A stretch of DNA of 54,861 nt from Halobacteroidaceae bacterium (GTDB lineage Bacteria > Bacillota > Halanaerobiia > B1SED10-174): NCBI GenBank assembly GCA_003551665.1, contig PUNE01000134.1, positions 1 to 54,861 on the forward strand. Direction: 5' to 3'. The notes beneath the pieces are model-generated. The model searched no databases, had not been told where the DNA came from, and saw nothing but the letters and a program-made list of their open reading frames with translations. Numbering within the stretch: the first letter of the stretch is position 1; each line of letters begins with the position of its first letter. This document shows positions 35,165 through 43,523 of this stretch, one piece after another. The position numbers and the translations under genes were made by a program.

Positions 35165-35797
35165 ATGGATAGAAAAACATTTGTTAAAGAGGTGGAGTCC
35201 CAAAAGATAATTGCGATTCTGCGGGGTATGGCTCCTGCAGATGTGAATTTTTCCATTGAGGCTTTAAAAGGAACAGCCCTGGGAATAGTGGAAATAACCA
35301 TGGATACTCCTGGGGCAGTGGATATGGTGAGGGAATACAGTAAAGACAAAGAAATAATAATGGGAATGGGGACCATAACCTGTTATGAAGAACTGGAAAA
35401 GGCTCTCCAGGCCGGCGCCAAATTTATAGTTACTCCCATTCTCTCTTTGGAGGTCCTGCAGGGCTGCAGAGAAGCGGATATCCCACTTATCTGTGGTGCC
35501 CTCACCCCGAGTGAGATTATGACAGCCTGGCAGGGAGGAGCAGACCTGGTAAAAGTTTTCCCTGCTTCAACAATGGGTCCCTCCTACATCAAGGGCATTC
35601 TTGGTCCCCTGTCCAGGGTTAAATTAGTTCCCACGGGGGGAATAAACGCAGAAAACGGGAAGTCATATCTTGAAGCAGGTGCAACGGCTCTCGGGATTGG
35701 AGGCAGTCTTTTCAACCAGGAAGCTTTAGTCGAGCGGGATATTAATAGACAGAGGGAACACCTACAATCCCTTATTGCAAACATTAAAAGGAATTAA
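35165..35797 (+). CDS. KDPG/KHG-type bifunctional aldolase family protein
   Basis: 210 residues, class I aldolase. Schiff-base lysine Lys130 in DLVKVFPAS and catalytic Glu43 in IVEITMDTP are present, as are GAKFIVTPILS and LVPTGGINAEN. The arginine usually found in the RTP motif is Asp47 here, so the carboxylate or phosphate side of substrate binding differs from standard KDPG aldolase. It would cleave a 2-keto-3-deoxy sugar acid (phosphate) to pyruvate and an aldehyde. Last gene of the operon, 13 bp after the lactonase; no clear terminator follows. Confidence 0.92.
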   Translation: MDRKTFVKEVESQKIIAILRGMAPADVNFSIEALKGTALGIVEITMDTPGAVDMVREYSKDKEIIMGMGTITCYEELEKALQAGAKFIVTPILSLEVLQGCREADIPLICGALTPSEIMTAWQGGADLVKVFPASTMGPSYIKGILGPLSRVKLVPTGGINAENGKSYLEAGATALGIGGSLFNQEALVERDINRQREHLQSLIANIKRN

Positions 35798-35984
35798 AAG
35801 ATAGTCTGTTTGCTTTAAACTTACGGGGAAGATAAAAGAGCCAATTGCAAGGATTTTTTGACAGGGGGAAAATATTTTGGGTGGAAAAGAGCTTTTTCCT
35901 TATAAGCAGTTTGTTATCGGGAAAAACCTATTTTAAGATTTCCCGGGAACCTGGAAAAATTAAAGAAAATCGAATTATTTTTGC

Positions 35985-36018
35985 AACAAAAAGGGCTTAC
36001 GGGAATTCCCGTAAGCCC
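35985..36018 (-). terminator. Terminator of the tRNA-Ser transcript
   Basis: A perfect palindrome GGGCTTACGGG-AATT-CCCGTAAGCCC (35993-36018), followed on the minus strand by TTTTTGTT. It begins 11 bases after the 3' end of the tRNA. Confidence 0.93.
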
Positions 36019-36029
36019 ATTATTTACTC

Positions 36030-36117
36030 TGGCGGAGGGACGGGGACTCGAACCCCGACACCTTTCGGCTTCACCGGATTTCAAGTCCGGCTCCTTAGCC
36101 AATTCGGACATCCCTCC
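36030..36117 (-). tRNA. tRNA-Ser, anticodon UGA
   Basis: 88 nt including encoded CCA. The acceptor arm GGAGGGA pairs with TCCCTCC, followed by discriminator G and CCA. The anticodon stem CCGGA/TCCGG encloses loop CTTGAAA, anticodon TGA. A long variable arm (class II) and the T-loop GTTCGAGTC segment support serine. Isolated gene with its own promoter and terminator. Confidence 0.96.
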
Positions 36118-36135
36118 AAATTTTCTTGCACAAAA

Positions 36136-36164
36136 AATATACCATATGCGGGCTAAAAAGTCAA
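36136..36164 (-). promoter_or_regulatory. Promoter of tRNA-Ser
   Basis: Minus-strand TTGACT (plus 36159-36164) and TATATT (plus 36136-36141) are 17 bp apart, placing transcription start about ten bases upstream of the mature tRNA 5' end. Confidence 0.85.
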
Positions 36165-36296
36165 TGAAAACGGGGTTTATAAAAAAAACGGGTTTATCAT
36201 TTTGGGGCTGGGTAGAATATAAAACAGGAATTTTGAAACCAATAGAGAAATTTAAGTCATTCCATGCAATAATCTCTGCTGGGGGCATAAGTAATA

Positions 36297-37373
36297 ATGA
36301 AATTACCTGCTGATAAATTTATCTGGAAATACGGGAGATATGTTATACCTCCTTTCTTCAGGAAAAAATTCGGAATAACCCATGAAGGTGAGGTCCCCGA
36401 ACCCCCCTTTATTCTCATTTCCAACCACCTTTCTTACTGGGATTCCTTTTTTCTTTCCTGTCCTGTAAAATATCCTGTTGCCTGGGTTGCAGCTCGCGGG
36501 CATTTTGAAGGTTCCCTGATTGCTCCCCTTATTAAGGCGACAGGGGCTATTCCCAAGCGGAAAGCCCGGCCTGATATGGAAACAATAAAGGGAATTTTCA
36601 ATGTACTGGGCCAGGGAGGTGTAGTTGGCTTTTTTCCTGAGGGAAGCATAAGCTGGACGGGACAGACGGGTGAATATTTTAGGGGAACAGAAAAACTATT
36701 GAACCGGGCAAATGTTCCGGTGCTTGCAGTCAGGATTAAAGGAGCCTGGCTGAGAAAACCCCGCTGGGCAGACCGCCCCAGAAAAGGGGGCGTTCACCTG
36801 GAGCTGAAAACCTTTTCGGACAGTTCCGCACTGGATTTTATTGATTACTCGGAGTGGGAGTGGCAGAGGGAGGCGAAAAAGAGTTTCCCCGGCAAAAATA
36901 GGGCCTGGGGGATAACAAGGATCCTCTGGACCTGCCCAAAATGCAGAAATTTTGGTGATTTCACTGTCAAAGGAAATGATGCGGTGTGTAATAAATGTGG
37001 AAAAACCTGGCATGTAGATGAACATGGCTATATTGATGGGATGGACGGAGTAGAAATATATGAGGAGCAAATAGGGTTACTGCAGGATTATCTCCAGGGA
37101 GATAATCCAATCCGGGCTTCAAATGCTGTGGGAGAGATGAAAAATACCCGAGAAAACGGCAAAAGAGAAAAGTTTTCCGGTGATATTGAACTATCCGGAA
37201 AAATATTAAAGATGGGAGAAAAGTTATTCCCTGTCGAGCAAATTCTTGGCCAGGCAACCTTCATGAAAAAGGGCCTGGAGTTTTCTTTTGGTGATAACTG
37301 GGTACAGTTGAAAGTACCCCATGCTTCCCTTCTCCTCTGCAGCAGCCTGGAAATATTGAAAAAGGAGAAATAA
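36297..37373 (+). CDS. PlsC-type acyltransferase with C-terminal zinc ribbon
   Basis: 358 residues. The N-terminal 170 residues are a lysophosphatidate-type acyltransferase: HX4D as His44-Asp49 in SNHLSYWDS, then IPKRKARPD and FFPEGSISW (PEG at 114-116). It transfers acyl groups to a glycerophosphate or similar acceptor at the membrane. The remaining half is unusual: a four-cysteine zinc ribbon (Cys213, 216, 231, 234: TCPKC...CNKC) followed by a small beta-rich domain (about 285-355). ATG with GGGGG upstream. Two bases separate it from gltS, so the two are co-transcribed. The role of the tail is unknown. Confidence 0.88.
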   Translation: MKLPADKFIWKYGRYVIPPFFRKKFGITHEGEVPEPPFILISNHLSYWDSFFLSCPVKYPVAWVAARGHFEGSLIAPLIKATGAIPKRKARPDMETIKGIFNVLGQGGVVGFFPEGSISWTGQTGEYFRGTEKLLNRANVPVLAVRIKGAWLRKPRWADRPRKGGVHLELKTFSDSSALDFIDYSEWEWQREAKKSFPGKNRAWGITRILWTCPKCRNFGDFTVKGNDAVCNKCGKTWHVDEHGYIDGMDGVEIYEEQIGLLQDYLQGDNPIRASNAVGEMKNTRENGKREKFSGDIELSGKILKMGEKLFPVEQILGQATFMKKGLEFSFGDNWVQLKVPHASLLLCSSLEILKKEK

Positions 37374-37375
37374 AA

Positions 37376-38698
37376 ATGGCCTGGAGTGTCGTAGACAATT
37401 TTCTTTATTTGTGCCTGTTTTTTGTTCTAGCCCTGTTTTTAAAAAAGACGATCCCCTTTTTACAGAGGTACATTATCCCTAACTCCATCCTTGCCGGCTT
37501 TATTGGTTTAATACTGGGCCCCAGTATCATTGGAATTATCCCGCTGGAATTTGAACGCCTTGGGGATATAATTTACCACCTGATGGCCATTGGTTTTATC
37601 AGTTTGAGCCTGAGGAAAGTTGACAGTGAAAAAACCTGGAATACTGTAAATGCAGGCTTTATTATTGTTTCCGGTTATCTTGTTCAGGGTGTTTTCGGTT
37701 TCCTTTTTTCTACCTCCTGGAATTTCTTTGATGAGACTGTTTCTCCCCTGATGGGTTTGCTTTTACCTCTCGGCTTTGGCCAGGGTCCCGGCCAGGCCTA
37801 TTCAATGGGTGCTCAATGGCAGGAACTTGGTTTTAGCGGAGGAGCGGCAATTGGTCTCAGTATTTCTGCTGCAGGATTTGCCTGGGCAACAATCGGGGGA
37901 ATTATAATCCTGAACCTTCTGGTAAAAAAGAAGAGAGATGAGGGAGAAATAAAAATCCCCCCCAAAAAGGTTATGGTCCGGGATTTTGAATTTTCGGCCA
38001 TAGATGGTTCCACAATCCAGCTGGTTTTTATCGGGGCCATCTATTTTGGAGTTTTTGCCCTTTTAACCCTGATAAGCGGCCTTATGGAAAACCTGGGTGA
38101 GTTCGGAGCAACTTTCTCCCAGGTTCTCTGGGGTTTCCATTTTGTTTTTGGAGCAATAATAGGGTATGCAGTCCGCGGGGTTTATAACAAACTCCAGGAC
38201 CAGGGTTTCGTAAAAGAGGATTACCTCAACAATTTCATCCTGCAGAGGATATCGGGGGGAGTTTTTGACTTTATGGTTGCCGCCTCAATCAGCGCCGTAT
38301 CCTTTGCCCATATCAGTGATGTTTTTGTACCTCTGCTTATCCTGACCCTCCTGGGAGGCTTAATAACTTACATTTACCTCTCTTTTGTTATCAAAAGAGC
38401 CTTCTCTGAAAACAGGCTGCCCAACCTTATTGCCATGTTTGGGATGCAGACTGGAACCATTTCCACCGGGGTTGCCCTGCTCCGGGAAATAGATCCGGCT
38501 ATGGAAAGCGGGGCAGCAGAAAACATGGTCCTGGGAAGCGGGTTTTCCATAATGATTGGTTTGCCTTTAATAGCCCTATTAAATGTTCCTGTAATGGGTT
38601 TTGTCTCTGGAAATTCCCTTTATTACCTGCTTTTTATGGGTGGAATGATAATTTACGGGATTTTCCTGGGAGGAGTTCTTTTCCGGCGAACCCGGTGA
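37376..38698 (+). CDS. gltS: Sodium/glutamate symporter (ESS family)
   Basis: 440 residues with about ten to eleven membrane helices arranged as two inverted halves. Conserved pieces: PNSILAGFIGLILGP, FGQGPGQAYSMGAQWQ (first pore loop), FDFMVAASISAVSF and MFGMQTGTISTGVALLREID (second pore loop). The family imports glutamate (or related dicarboxylates) with sodium. GGAGA precedes the ATG two bases after the acyltransferase stop. A terminator follows. Sodium coupling suits a saline habitat. Confidence 0.92.
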   Translation: MAWSVVDNFLYLCLFFVLALFLKKTIPFLQRYIIPNSILAGFIGLILGPSIIGIIPLEFERLGDIIYHLMAIGFISLSLRKVDSEKTWNTVNAGFIIVSGYLVQGVFGFLFSTSWNFFDETVSPLMGLLLPLGFGQGPGQAYSMGAQWQELGFSGGAAIGLSISAAGFAWATIGGIIILNLLVKKKRDEGEIKIPPKKVMVRDFEFSAIDGSTIQLVFIGAIYFGVFALLTLISGLMENLGEFGATFSQVLWGFHFVFGAIIGYAVRGVYNKLQDQGFVKEDYLNNFILQRISGGVFDFMVAASISAVSFAHISDVFVPLLILTLLGGLITYIYLSFVIKRAFSENRLPNLIAMFGMQTGTISTGVALLREIDPAMESGAAENMVLGSGFSIMIGLPLIALLNVPVMGFVSGNSLYYLLFMGGMIIYGIFLGGVLFRRTR

Positions 38699-38752
38699 GT
38701 AGATTTTAAAAAATAAGAGGAAAAAGGGACGTTCCTTAACCTTAACTAATAG

Positions 38753-38781
38753 AGCGCAACTCTGATGGAGTGCGCTTTTTT
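38753..38781 (+). terminator. Terminator after gltS
   Basis: AGCGCA and CTC pair with GAG and TGCGCT across one bulged A, five-base loop TGATG, followed by six T. Confidence 0.87.
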
Positions 38782-38942
38782 ATTGGAACAAAAGTGAACT
38801 TTTTAAATGGGTTTAATTTACTGGGTAAAGCAGGAAAGTGATAAAGTTAAGGGAAGTTATAAAATTATGAGAGGTTAAACCGGGGGGTGGGGACAGTGGG
38901 ATAGAGCAGATAATAGCCTGGCTTACAATTCTCCTGGTACTT

Positions 38943-40163
38943 GTGTTTATTGCACTTGGGCGCTTCCGGCTGGAATTCCTGGCCCTGGGAGGCTTATTGT
39001 TCCTGGGCCTTCTGGAAATTGCCCCTCCGCGAACCCTTTTTTCTGGCTTCGGTCATCCAGCCCTGGTGACAATAGTTGCCGTTTTTGTGATAAGCCAGGG
39101 GGTAACTCATTCTGGAATGCTCAAAGGCCTGGGGCAGTTAATTGCCAGGAGGGTGAAAAATCCCCAGTACCAGATCCTGAGCCTTGCAGGTGCAGGGGCT
39201 CTGCTTTCTTCATTCATGAACAATGTTGGCGCTATTGGCCTGCTTTTGCCAACTGCAAACCGCATGTCCCGGAGAGCAGGGATGGATCCCGGGACTTTTG
39301 GCCTCCCCCTTGCAGTTGCTTCAATCCTGGGAGGATCCTTGACCATAATTGGAACTGCTCCTAACATAATTATTTCGGGGTCCCTTTTCCTGGCGACAGG
39401 TCGTTCTTTCCGCATGTTTGATTTTGCACCCCACGGGCTGGCAATGCTTTTAATGGCTTTCTTATTCTGGTTTTTCTGCCGGGCCTGCGGTTTTTTCCCC
39501 AGAGGAGAAAAAGAAATTGAAACAGGAGAGCAAATAGACCTCTGGAAAGAAGTCCCCTTCCAGCCTCTGGAAGGCAGGGATAAAAAAATCACTTTTTTCC
39601 TGGTCCTGGGTGCAATTGTTCCTGTTGCTTTTGGATGGCTGCACCCCTCGCTGGCTTTTGGGTTGGCAGCTTTTCTGTTAGTTTTAAGCGGAGCCCTTTC
39701 TCCGGCCAGGGCCTATGAAAGTATTGATCTCACAATTATTTTATTTCTGGGAGGTATGCTGGGGCTGGGAGCGGTTCTGGAGTTTGTGGAGGGATTGGAA
39801 CCTCTTATTGGGTTTTTGGAAGGAAGAACTGCTGGCCTGGGGGCTTTTGGAACTGTAACCCTGCTTCTTTTTATTTCCACCGTCCTCTCAAATGCAATTA
39901 ATAATTCGGCGGCCGCGGTTTTTATGGCTCCCATTGCTGTAGGGCTGGCAGGGAGTTCCGGGTATCCGGTGGAGGGACTATTGATGGCAGTAGCTGCTGG
40001 TTCCAATATGGCTCTTATTCTCCCCACCCATCAGGCGACTCTACTGGTAATGAGTCGGACTCCTTTTCCAAGGTCCGCTTTTGTAAAGATGGGAATTCCT
40101 TTAACTATTGTGGCTGGCCTCGCAGCAGCCCTGGTTATTACGTTTTTCTGGATGAAAATTTAA
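38943..40163 (+). CDS. SLC13/DASS-type anion permease
   Basis: 406 residues from GTG 38943, but the true start is probably upstream. The frame is open back to 38871 and reads GIEQIIAWLTILLVLV directly before, completing the first helix. No ATG, GTG or TTG exists there, while GGGGTGGGG sits eight bases before ATA 38901. About ten to eleven helices. The Na+ and anion-site motifs of the family are visible: SFMNNVGAIGLLLP, IIGTAPNIIISG, NAINNSAAAVFMAP and LILPTHQATLL. Likely substrates are sulfate, thiosulfate or dicarboxylates; the two following genes of sulfur metabolism favour a sulfur oxyanion (inference). The usual RCK/TrkA-C insertion of the sulfate group is absent. Confidence 0.85.
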   Translation: MFIALGRFRLEFLALGGLLFLGLLEIAPPRTLFSGFGHPALVTIVAVFVISQGVTHSGMLKGLGQLIARRVKNPQYQILSLAGAGALLSSFMNNVGAIGLLLPTANRMSRRAGMDPGTFGLPLAVASILGGSLTIIGTAPNIIISGSLFLATGRSFRMFDFAPHGLAMLLMAFLFWFFCRACGFFPRGEKEIETGEQIDLWKEVPFQPLEGRDKKITFFLVLGAIVPVAFGWLHPSLAFGLAAFLLVLSGALSPARAYESIDLTIILFLGGMLGLGAVLEFVEGLEPLIGFLEGRTAGLGAFGTVTLLLFISTVLSNAINNSAAAVFMAPIAVGLAGSSGYPVEGLLMAVAAGSNMALILPTHQATLLVMSRTPFPRSAFVKMGIPLTIVAGLAAALVITFFWMKI

Positions 40164-40187
40164 AACAAAAATGAGGAGTGGTGACAA

Positions 40188-41558
40188 ATGCATTTTGCCC
40201 AGATTTATAAACCGGGTTTAGCCCATTGTTCATATGTTCTCGGCAATGGCAATGAATGTGTCGTGGTTGACCCTGCCCGGGATATAACCCCTTACCTAAA
40301 GCAGGCTAAGGAATGGGGTATGAAAATTGTAGGTATCCTGGAAACTCACCTCCATGCGGACTTTATCTCCGGTCACATGGACCTGCAAAAGGAGACCGGG
40401 GCAACAATTTATGCTCCTTCTACTGCAAACTGCACCTTTTCCCATCGAGCCCTTGGAGATGAAGAAGAATTCACCCTGGCGGGGTTGAAATTTAAACTGT
40501 GGGAAACCCCCGGCCACACTCCTGACTGCGCAGTTTATTTGGTAACTGACCCCAATCGTGATAGCAAACCTTCCCTTGTTTTTACAGGGGATACACTTCT
40601 TGTAGGGGATGTGGGGCGGCCGGACCTTTTCCCTGACAAGAAGGAAAAACTTGCTGGAGACCTTTTTGAGAGTATAAAGAGGTTGAAAACTCTTCCCGAT
40701 CACCTGGAAGTTTACCCCGCCCATGGGATGGGTTCTCTGTGTGGGCGAGACCTTTCAGCCAAACTTTCCAGCACCATAGGTACCGAAAAGAGGGCCAATT
40801 ACGCCCTGCAGTATAATGACCTTGCATCCTTTAAAGAAGGCATCCTGGAAGGAATGCCCGATGCTCCTGACCATTTTGCCCGCTGTTCCGAAATTAACCG
40901 CAAAGGGCCTGTTACAATTGATCAACTGACCAAACCTTCTCCAAAAAATCCTGGGGAAATAGGGGAACTGATGAAGAAAGATTACATTGTTCTTGACGTC
41001 AGACCATACCTTTCCTTTGCTTCCGGGCATATCCCGGGCTCGTTCAGCATCAGTACTGAAGGCAATCTGCCCACATTTGCGGGCTGGATCCTTCCCCCTG
41101 ATAAACCTATTCTGCTTGTTGCTGGAGATAAAAACACAGTAGAGGAGGCAGTGCAAAAACTGCAGAGCGTTGGCCTGGATATGGTTGAAGGTTTTCTTGA
41201 AGGAGGGATGGTTGCCTGGATAAATAGAGGTATGCCGGTTCAGAAGGTGGGTACAATTTCAATTGAAGAACTTAAAGAAAAAATGGAAACCAGCAAACCA
41301 CTTGTCCTGGACAATAGGGCGAAGGGAGAATTCCAAACCGGCCACATTCCTGGAACAATACTGGCACCGACACCGGATATCCGTCATCGCCATGAAGAAT
41401 GGTCCCAGGATGATCCTATCTTCACACTATGCAATACAAGTAACCGATCAATGACCGCGGCAAGTCTTCTCCAGCAGAGAGGGTTTAAGGAGGTATACAA
41501 TGTTCTGGGGGGAACCACGGCCTGGAAAAATGCTGGTTACCCAATGGAGGGGGAATAG
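40188..41558 (+). CDS. Metallo-beta-lactamase persulfide dioxygenase-like protein with two rhodanese domains (CstB-like)
   Basis: 456 residues, GAGGAGTGG before the ATG. The N-terminal metallo-beta-lactamase domain has His54, His56, Asp58, His63, His110, Asp135 and His179 (THLHADFISGH, TPGH, FTGD, PAHG) and Cys185 in the GSLCG segment. Two rhodanese domains follow. The first (about 262-350) lacks the catalytic cysteine (LLVAGDKN, Ala312). The second (about 358-455) has it (Cys415 in LCNTSNRS). This is the order and cysteine pattern reported for CstB of staphylococci, which turns persulfides into thiosulfate. The next genes encode a thiosulfate/sulfur-type YeeE transporter, supporting a role in detoxifying or moving sulfane sulfur. 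Confidence 0.92.
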   Translation: MHFAQIYKPGLAHCSYVLGNGNECVVVDPARDITPYLKQAKEWGMKIVGILETHLHADFISGHMDLQKETGATIYAPSTANCTFSHRALGDEEEFTLAGLKFKLWETPGHTPDCAVYLVTDPNRDSKPSLVFTGDTLLVGDVGRPDLFPDKKEKLAGDLFESIKRLKTLPDHLEVYPAHGMGSLCGRDLSAKLSSTIGTEKRANYALQYNDLASFKEGILEGMPDAPDHFARCSEINRKGPVTIDQLTKPSPKNPGEIGELMKKDYIVLDVRPYLSFASGHIPGSFSISTEGNLPTFAGWILPPDKPILLVAGDKNTVEEAVQKLQSVGLDMVEGFLEGGMVAWINRGMPVQKVGTISIEELKEKMETSKPLVLDNRAKGEFQTGHIPGTILAPTPDIRHRHEEWSQDDPIFTLCNTSNRSMTAASLLQQRGFKEVYNVLGGTTAWKNAGYPMEGE

Positions 41559-41561
41559 AAT

Positions 41562-42083
41562 ATGTTTCAGGCAATATTTGTTAATACCTGGCCCTGGTGG
41601 GTTGGTGGAGTTTTAATTGGACTCCTGGTCCCGGCCCTGTATTTTTTCCAGAATACCGCCCTGGGAGTTTCTACGGGTTACGGAAACCTGGTGAAAATAA
41701 TATCTCGATCCAGTTTACCCTGGCTGCAGGGAGAGAAGTTCGCGGATACCTGGGGATGGAGGGTGTTCTTTATAGCGGGAATGATATTAGGGGCCTTTGT
41801 GGCCGGAAGGCTGAGCGGACGCCCGCTTATTTCCCGAGGAATGCCCCTTTTTACCGAAGTTCTTAACTGGCCTTTTTTTGCTTATGCCCTGTATTTTTTC
41901 ATTGGAGGACTGTTTTTGGGACTCGGGGCCAGGTTTGCTGGAGGCTGTACCTCCGGACACAGTATTCACGGTATCGCCAACCTCCATAAATCAAGCATTA
42001 TTATCACAATTATTTTCCTTGTATTTGGGGTTATTGCTGCTGCCTTTTTAAGGACTGTTTTGCTTGGAGGTGGGGGAATGTGA
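41562..42083 (+). CDS. YeeE/YedE family sulfur transporter, N-terminal half
   Basis: 173 residues, about four to five helices. The signature FAGGCTSGHSIHG with its conserved cysteine marks the YeeE/YedE (Sulf_transp) family, of which TsuA transports thiosulfate. Ordinary family members of about 350 residues contain two such halves; here they are separate genes. The start is four bases after the persulfide enzyme and the stop overlaps the next start (GTGA), so production of the halves is linked. Confidence 0.9.
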   Translation: MFQAIFVNTWPWWVGGVLIGLLVPALYFFQNTALGVSTGYGNLVKIISRSSLPWLQGEKFADTWGWRVFFIAGMILGAFVAGRLSGRPLISRGMPLFTEVLNWPFFAYALYFFIGGLFLGLGARFAGGCTSGHSIHGIANLHKSSIIITIIFLVFGVIAAAFLRTVLLGGGGM

Positions 42084-42502
42084 GGAAAAAACTGTGTTTT
42101 CTTGCATTTGGCTTTTATTTTGGGTTCGTTTTAAGTCGGGTCGGCGCATCCGATTATCAGGTTATTTTCCGAATGTTTACCGGGGAAGATCTGCACCTGG
42201 CCTGGGTAATTTTAACCGCTATAATCGTTGGAAACCTGGGAATGCGTTACTTGAAAGCCAGGGGGAACCTGGACAGGGACGGCAGGGCAATTGCAATCAA
42301 GAAAAAAGAACTGGGAAGGCTGAGTATAATCGGTGCGGCAATTTTTGGAATTGGCTGGGGAATGGCCGGAGCCTGCCCGGGAACAGTCCTGGCCCAGATC
42401 GGGGAAGGGAGAATCCTTGCCCTTTTTACCTTTTCCGGAATGCTTGCAGGAACCTACCTCTACGGATATATCCTGGCTCGCTGGCCAGGAGTTAATAAGT
42501 AA
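42080..42502 (+). CDS. YeeE/YedE family sulfur transporter, C-terminal half
   Basis: 140 residues, GTG start overlapping the previous stop. Four helices with the second signature GWGMAGACPGTVLAQIGEG, carrying the conserved cysteine. In experimentally studied YeeE such cysteines pass thiosulfate across the membrane by transient interaction. The two halves correspond to the split PmpA/PmpB-type arrangement found next to rhodanese and persulfide genes in other bacteria. A terminator follows. Confidence 0.9.
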   Translation: MRKKLCFLAFGFYFGFVLSRVGASDYQVIFRMFTGEDLHLAWVILTAIIVGNLGMRYLKARGNLDRDGRAIAIKKKELGRLSIIGAAIFGIGWGMAGACPGTVLAQIGEGRILALFTFSGMLAGTYLYGYILARWPGVNK

Positions 42503-42504
42503 TC

Positions 42505-42539
42505 AAGGGACCACCATAACTGGTGGTCCTTAATTTTTT
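42505..42539 (+). terminator. Terminator after the sulfur gene block
   Basis: AAGG(G)ACCACC pairs with GGTGGTCCTT across one bulged G, six-base loop, then AATTTTTT. Confidence 0.9.
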
Positions 42540-42583
42540 ACAAAAAGGTGGAAAGAGAAGCAGCGAATATTCAGGAAATTATT

Positions 42584-42653
42584 TACAAAGAATAATAAAT
42601 GGTATATAATGTGTTTAATATTTTTGGGAGACCATATATAGCCCCTGGGGCTA
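42584..42653 (+). promoter_or_regulatory. Promoter of the CPBP protease gene with a downstream palindrome
   Basis: TTTACA and TATAAT (about 42584 and 42604) are 17 bp apart. About 25 bases after the expected start lies the 15-bp palindrome TAGCCCCTGGGGCTA (42639-42653), suited to binding a dimeric regulator or acting as a roadblock. Confidence 0.7.
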
Positions 42654-42789
42654 AATAAGTATTATTAAAATTAAAGAAGACCAATATGCTCGAGTTGACA
42701 GCAAAATAATTAATAATGCAGCGGTTTCTATCCGATTTTCTGGCCAGAAGAAAAAAATTGGTCCTGGTTGAAGGGATAAGGGGGAGAAA

Positions 42790-43518
42790 TTGAATATGGA
42801 AAAGTTCTTTAAACAAGTAATATGGGTGTTATTTCTGGCCGTTTTATTGCTTGGAATTCCTCGCATTGCAGGTCTTATTGCCCATCAATTCGATTACTCG
42901 GGATTTGACCCCGATGGTTCCTTTGCCTGGATTTCTGTTCACCACATTGCCCAGGCCCTGATTTTTCTTGTTATCATGATATTTATTACCCGTTTTAAGG
43001 GGATAAGTTTCGGTTTTGGCCTGGGAGATAAAAAAATTGGGCTTTTTTATGTCCGGCTTTTTATCATGATTTTTGCTGGTTATTCTCTGGTTTCTTTAGT
43101 CATAATATTTCTAACCGGTTCATTTCCTGGATTTGAGTTTCCTTTAACGATAAGAAACATCACAGGGTACCTGGGCTTCCAGCTGTTTCTTTCTGGTCCT
43201 TCCGAGGAACTGATTTTTCGTGCCTTTGCCATTACCATGCTGGGTTTAATGATTAGAGGGGGTCTTTTCGGGGGAAAAATCAGCACGGCAAATATTATTG
43301 CTGCCGTAATCTTTGGTCTTGCCCATGTAAGGATCGATTTTTCTCAGCTGGCAATTTCCTATGATATTTTCCAGGTTATTTATGCCACGGGCCTGGGCCT
43401 TGTGTACGGGGTTTGTTATGAAAGGTCGAAAAGCATGATCTATCCCATGGTAATGCACAGTATTTCCAATGTCTTTGCCGTAGGCACATCAATTATCGCC
43501 TCTTATATATTAAGCTAG
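42790..43518 (+). CDS. CPBP (CAAX-type) intramembrane glutamic protease
   Basis: 242 residues with about seven to eight helices. The three conserved motifs are complete: Glu139-Glu140...Arg144 in PSEELIFRAF, FGLAH with His179, and PMVMHSISN with His223 and Asn227. The family includes prenyl-protein proteases and bacterial proteins for peptide maturation or self-immunity to bacteriocins. The start is TTG 42790 or ATG 42796, both served by GGGGGAG. Monocistronic; no bacteriocin precursor is recognisable beside it. Confidence 0.9.
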   Translation: MNMEKFFKQVIWVLFLAVLLLGIPRIAGLIAHQFDYSGFDPDGSFAWISVHHIAQALIFLVIMIFITRFKGISFGFGLGDKKIGLFYVRLFIMIFAGYSLVSLVIIFLTGSFPGFEFPLTIRNITGYLGFQLFLSGPSEELIFRAFAITMLGLMIRGGLFGGKISTANIIAAVIFGLAHVRIDFSQLAISYDIFQVIYATGLGLVYGVCYERSKSMIYPMVMHSISNVFAVGTSIIASYILS

Positions 43519-43523
43519 GTCCA

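Noticed and set aside
36297-38781. Prophage or island integration at tRNA-Ser
   Set aside because: No integrase, no repeated tRNA 3' end and ordinary housekeeping neighbours on both sides.
41562-42502. Frameshifted single YeeE gene
   Set aside because: The two halves have their own start with a GTGA overlap and each holds one family signature, as in naturally split YeeE pairs.
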